Positions 4,953 through 7,184 of a stretch of DNA of 7,184 bases are shown one piece after another (the first letter of the stretch is position 1; the number at the start of each line of letters is the position of its first letter). The translations under genes and the position numbers were made by a program. This DNA is from Acidobacteriota bacterium. GTDB taxonomy: Bacteria > Acidobacteriota > Terriglobia > Terriglobales > SCQP01. The notes below the pieces were generated by a model. It was not told the DNA's origin and made no database searches. It saw only the letters and a list, made by a program, of their open reading frames with translations. The stretch spans positions 1 to 7,184 of the forward strand of contig JAKAOE010000091.1 of the NCBI GenBank assembly GCA_021823305.1. Reading direction: 5' to 3'.

Positions 4953-5886
4953 AGTGCCAGCGGAACACGACGGCGAGCGTGATCAGCAGCGCCATGCACT
5001 GGTGAAACAGCACGATCGCGCCGGGCGCCTTGGGGCGCAGGTTGACGCCGTGGAAGAGGAAGAAGCCCACCGCGGCCTGCGCGAGCGCCAGCCCGAACGC
5101 CACCGGGTAGATGCCGCTCAGCCATCCCAGCGTGCCGATCACCAGCAGCGCCGCGAATCCGTGCACGATAAACACCCATTGCGCGGCGCGCCGCGGACGG
5201 AGAAACGCCTCGATCGCCCGGCCGAATCCGCGCTGCCCGGTGACCATGCCGCCCATCAGGACGGCGAAGAGCACCGAGTGCAGCGCGATCGTGCCGTCCA
5301 GGTAGCGCGGCAGGCCCATGTCGGGCCGCACGATGCCCACCAGATAATTCAGGAACACCAGGTAGGCGAGCAGGCCATGCAGGCCATGGACGACGGCGGG
5401 CAATCGTCCCGCCAGCACGTATAGCGTGCCCATGCCCAGCAGCGCGGTGGCCGCGATCAGCGCCAGGCCGCCGAAGCTCACCGCGCCCGGCGCCAGCAGG
5501 GCCAGCGCGAGCGCCGCCACGCCCACCGCGGTCGCCAGAATGCGGTGCGCCGCCTCCGGATCGCCGCGCAGCATCAACGCCACGATGTTGCGGGTGTAGG
5601 GCCAGCGCGTGCCCAGCGAAAGTCCGCTGCCGAAGCCTTCAACCACGCTGCCCAGCAGCACCAGCGCAGCGCAGAAGGCGGTTTCCGCCAGCAGCAGCCC
5701 GCCCACCGCCGCCTCCCGCGCCGGCGCCGCGCTGGTGACCGCGCGCCACACCCCCAAGCCGGCGCCCATCACCACCACACCGGCCAGGCCGAGGCCGAGG
5801 ATACGCAATCCCGGCGTCATCACGCCCTCGACGGTATGGCGCGCATCGGCCGCATTCGCCGCCAAGGCAGCGGAGTTGTCTTTCAT
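4951..5886 (-). CDS. CtaA/COX15-like polytopic membrane protein (putative heme A synthase relative)
   Basis: The 311-aa protein has about eight hydrophobic helices in two similar halves with histidines placed as in the CtaA/COX15 heme A synthase family. In the first half, GSVVEGFGSGLSLGTRWP (79-96) resembles the family's glycine-rich GSGLS...WP block and is followed by EAAHRILATAVG (111-122), where H114 is the expected haem ligand; H167/H170 lie in the next helices. The second half has H242 (VHGFAALL) and H295 (LFHQCMALL). CtaA oxidises the haem O methyl group to give haem A for cytochrome oxidase. No oxidase or ctaB gene is visible nearby, so it may instead be a divergent homologue. The ATG at 5886 is preceded by GGAAGG 7 nt upstream; an in-frame start 36 nt earlier is rejected because it lies before this site. 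It diverges from the gene at 5986. Confidence 0.55.
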   Translation of the reverse strand: MKDNSAALAANAADARHTVEGVMTPGLRILGLGLAGVVVMGAGLGVWRAVTSAAPAREAAVGGLLLAETAFCAALVLLGSVVEGFGSGLSLGTRWPYTRNIVALMLRGDPEAAHRILATAVGVAALALALLAPGAVSFGGLALIAATALLGMGTLYVLAGRLPAVVHGLHGLLAYLVFLNYLVGIVRPDMGLPRYLDGTIALHSVLFAVLMGGMVTGQRGFGRAIEAFLRPRRAAQWVFIVHGFAALLVIGTLGWLSGIYPVAFGLALAQAAVGFFLFHGVNLRPKAPGAIVLFHQCMALLITLAVVFRWH

Positions 5887-5893
5887 GATCCAA

Positions 5894-5899
5894 CCTTCC
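5894..5899 (-). promoter_or_regulatory. Shine-Dalgarno GGAAGG for the CtaA-like gene
   Basis: On the minus strand GGAAGG ends 7 nt before the ATG at 5886, deciding between this start and the in-frame ATG at 5922. A TTGACA hexamer (5922-5917, minus) lies upstream, but no -10 hexamer follows at the right distance. Confidence 0.55.
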
Positions 5900-5951
5900 C
5901 GCGGGCCGATCGCCGATGTCAAGCAAGCTCCCCGCAGCTAATCCGGATCGG

Positions 5952-5957
5952 TATACT
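5952..5957 (+). promoter_or_regulatory. Candidate -10 box TATACT, 7 nt before an ATG
   Basis: TATACT within the sequence GGTATACTT ends 7 nt before the ATG at 5965, predicting transcription from about 5964-5965. On the opposite strand the same site reads TATACC (5955-5950) and could drive the divergent CtaA-like gene with a leader of roughly 55-60 nt. No convincing -35 is seen for either direction. Confidence 0.45.
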
Positions 5958-5964
5958 TGCCGCA

Positions 5965-5989
5965 ATGGATGGTTAGACCGCGATCATGA
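5965..5989 (+). promoter_or_regulatory. Start region with two mini-ORFs upstream of the anchored protein
   Basis: The first ATG after the TATACT box (5965) reads M-D-G and then TAG (5974-5976). It is in the same frame as the long gene that starts at 5986. A second ATG at 5969, in another frame, reads six codons (MVRPRS) and stops at TGA 5987-5989, overlapping the main ATG by ATGA. No Shine-Dalgarno sequence of normal strength precedes 5986. The main gene may therefore start by coupling or reinitiation, or the TAG may be a mutation or sequencing error that cut off a seven-residue N-terminal extension. Confidence 0.4.
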
Positions 5990-7184
5990 AGCATCGTCAC
6001 TTGCGCTGGTTCCTGCTCGCGCTCGCCGGGGTACTGGCGGCGGCTTGCCTGCTCACCATTTTCCTGCGCCGGCAGGCCCAGCCGCCGCCGCCACCGGCGG
6101 CCGCCCGCCTGCCCATGCCGTCGGCCCCGGCGCCCGAACCGGCGCAGGCGCCCGCCGGGCGCGGCAGCGTCGCCTCGGCCGGATTCGGCGCCGGCGTGGC
6201 GACCAGCATAGCGCCCGCGGAGGCGCCGGCGCCCAAGGCCGCCGCGCGGGCCATCGAAGGCGCCGCCGCGGAAGCCGCCCGCCGCCAGTTCGAGCAGGCG
6301 CAGGAGAGCGAACAAGGCGCCCGTATGGGTGCACCCGCCACTGGCGCGGCGGCGGCGCCCGAGCCTCCGCCCGGCTCGTCCGCGCCGGAGATGTCGGGCG
6401 GGGTCTATCCCGGCGCCACCGGCCCAGCCGGCATGGGATACACCCCGGCGCCGGACATGCCCATACCGGCAGCCATCCCGCAGTCCCCGCCGGCGCCGGT
6501 CCCGCAGCCCATGCCGGGCGCGCCGCTGCCGGAAGGCGCCAAGCCCGTTCCCGCCGAACCCGGGGCCGCTATGCTCTCGCAGTTGGAACGCGGCCTGGCG
6601 GCGGGCGGAGCGACGCGCGGCCTGGCCGTGAACCCGCCCCAGTCCGCAGCCAGCGGCCCCGGCGCACCGGTCGAACTCAAGCGCTATCCCGCCATCGAGG
6701 CGCCCTCCCGCGTCGCGCCCGCCACCACGTTTTCGGTGATGGTATCGCTCGACCGCTCGCGGATCGCGCCGCAGACGCGCATCCTGCAGGGTGCGGCCAC
6801 CGCCGCCGGCCAGCTCAAACTCACCCTGCCCGCCAACGCCGCCCACCAATGGACGATCAACGTCGTCCTCGTCCTGCCCGGCACGCTGCAGCTCGCCGGC
6901 AACGGCGGCAACACCGCCAGCATCGTCCTGCCCGAACACGGCGACTCGACTCCGGCGCTGTTCAGCCTGGTCGCGCCGCCGCCCCAAGCCGGCGCGCCCG
7001 CGGCGCGCAACGAACCGATCCAGGCCACGCTCTGGTACAAAGGCGCCTTCCTGGCGCGCATCGAACGCGACGTCACGGTCGCCGCACCGGGCGCGGCCAC
7101 GGCGGCGGCGGCGGCTTCGCCCGCGGCGGCGCCGGCGCCCGCGCCGCAGCCGGTGGCGCTCGACTTCACCCAGCGCCGCAGATC
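5986..7184 (+). CDS. Membrane-anchored Pro/Ala-rich protein with beta-rich domain (3' end beyond window)
   Basis: The frame from ATG 5986 is open for 399 codons to the window edge, so the C-terminus is missing. Residues 1-7 are basic; 8-26 form one hydrophobic helix followed by RR, suggesting a membrane anchor with the rest outside. C21 follows LAAA, but the long hydrophobic continuation argues against a lipobox. Residues 30-225 are a low-complexity Pro/Ala/Gly stalk interrupted by a charged, helix-prone segment (about 83-112). Residues about 226-366 look like a globular beta-rich domain, with alternating hydrophobics (FSVMVSLD, WTINVVLVLPG), GDSTPALFSLV (321-331) and LWYKGAFLARIERDVTV (350-366). 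A second Ala/Pro linker follows, then the edge. Similar beta modules may precede CHAT/caspase-like or other effector domains, but that is memory-based and unverified. Third codon positions are overwhelmingly G/C, unlike the antisense frame. No function is assigned. Confidence 0.8.
   Translation, partial: MKHRHLRWFLLALAGVLAAACLLTIFLRRQAQPPPPPAAARLPMPSAPAPEPAQAPAGRGSVASAGFGAGVATSIAPAEAPAPKAAARAIEGAAAEAARRQFEQAQESEQGARMGAPATGAAAAPEPPPGSSAPEMSGGVYPGATGPAGMGYTPAPDMPIPAAIPQSPPAPVPQPMPGAPLPEGAKPVPAEPGAAMLSQLERGLAAGGATRGLAVNPPQSAASGPGAPVELKRYPAIEAPSRVAPATTFSVMVSLDRSRIAPQTRILQGAATAAGQLKLTLPANAAHQWTINVVLVLPGTLQLAGNGGNTASIVLPEHGDSTPALFSLVAPPPQAGAPAARNEPIQATLWYKGAFLARIERDVTVAAPGAATAAAAASPAAAPAPAPQPVALDFTQRRR

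Noticed and set aside
5917..5922. TTGACA on the minus strand as the -35 of the CtaA-like gene
   Set aside because: The position 17 bp downstream holds GGAAGG, the Shine-Dalgarno sequence, not a -10 hexamer, so a promoter pair cannot be built from it.
5938..6987. 349-codon minus-strand ORF opposite the anchored protein gene
   Set aside because: It is Gly/Arg-rich with no hydrophobic or domain pattern, as expected for the antisense of an Ala/Pro-rich gene. The plus-strand frame has the G/C-ending codon pattern, a membrane anchor and a structured domain.
7081..7140. GCG/GCC-rich tract as a tandem repeat element
   Set aside because: It encodes an Ala/Pro linker in frame with varied codons and has no fixed repeat unit, so it is protein-level low complexity rather than a DNA repeat.

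Overview
The window is very GC-rich, gene-dense bacterial DNA. Almost every convincing reading frame ends its codons in G or C. The gene content suggests an Acidobacteriota (Terriglobia/Bryobacter-like) chromosome or metagenomic contig: a MacB/FtsX-type permease tail ending in a PARRAA-x-VDP-x-x-ALR motif, a RhaT-type transporter, a ROK kinase, a DinB-family protein and a CtaA-like membrane protein. This lineage call is inference from gene style only. I see no insertion sequence, phage gene, CRISPR array or origin.

Layout. (1) Positions 2-223 (+) are the C-terminal end of an ABC-transporter permease. (2) Positions 224-496 hold a promoter-like box and a possible 63-codon proline-rich small ORF or structured RNA (255-446). 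(3) rhaT-like (497-1540, -) and a ROK sugar kinase (1589-2542, +) diverge from a 48-bp intergenic region containing the perfect palindrome AGTATACT. The kinase overlaps a 49-aa single-helix membrane protein (2539-2688, +) by four bases (ATGA). (4) A class I O-methyltransferase-like gene (2719-3759, +) has its own TATAAT box and Shine-Dalgarno sequence. It converges on a four-helix membrane protein (3790-4197, -), which lies 41 bp downstream of a complete tRNA-Lys(UUU) gene with encoded CCA (4239-4314, -). (5) A DinB-family protein starting with GTG (4462-4935, +) converges on a CtaA/COX15-like polytopic membrane protein (4951-5886, -). (6) A long plus-strand gene begins at 5986 and runs off the end of the window. 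It encodes an N-terminal membrane anchor, a Pro/Ala-rich stalk, and an apparent beta-rich domain.

How the parts relate. The RhaT-like symporter, ROK kinase and coupled small membrane protein form a plausible sugar uptake and phosphorylation locus sharing one control region. The other genes look like independent housekeeping or accessory units.

The most striking pattern is at the starts of the plus-strand units. Four of five have a TATACT/TACACT hexamer ending 5-7 nt before the first start codon. That places the predicted +1 on or within one base of the ATG/GTG, which is the geometry of leaderless mRNAs. At the last gene the leaderless ATG reads only M-D-G-amber in the same frame as the main ORF, leaving an unusual start region that could be a mini-ORF control element, a point mutation or a sequencing error.
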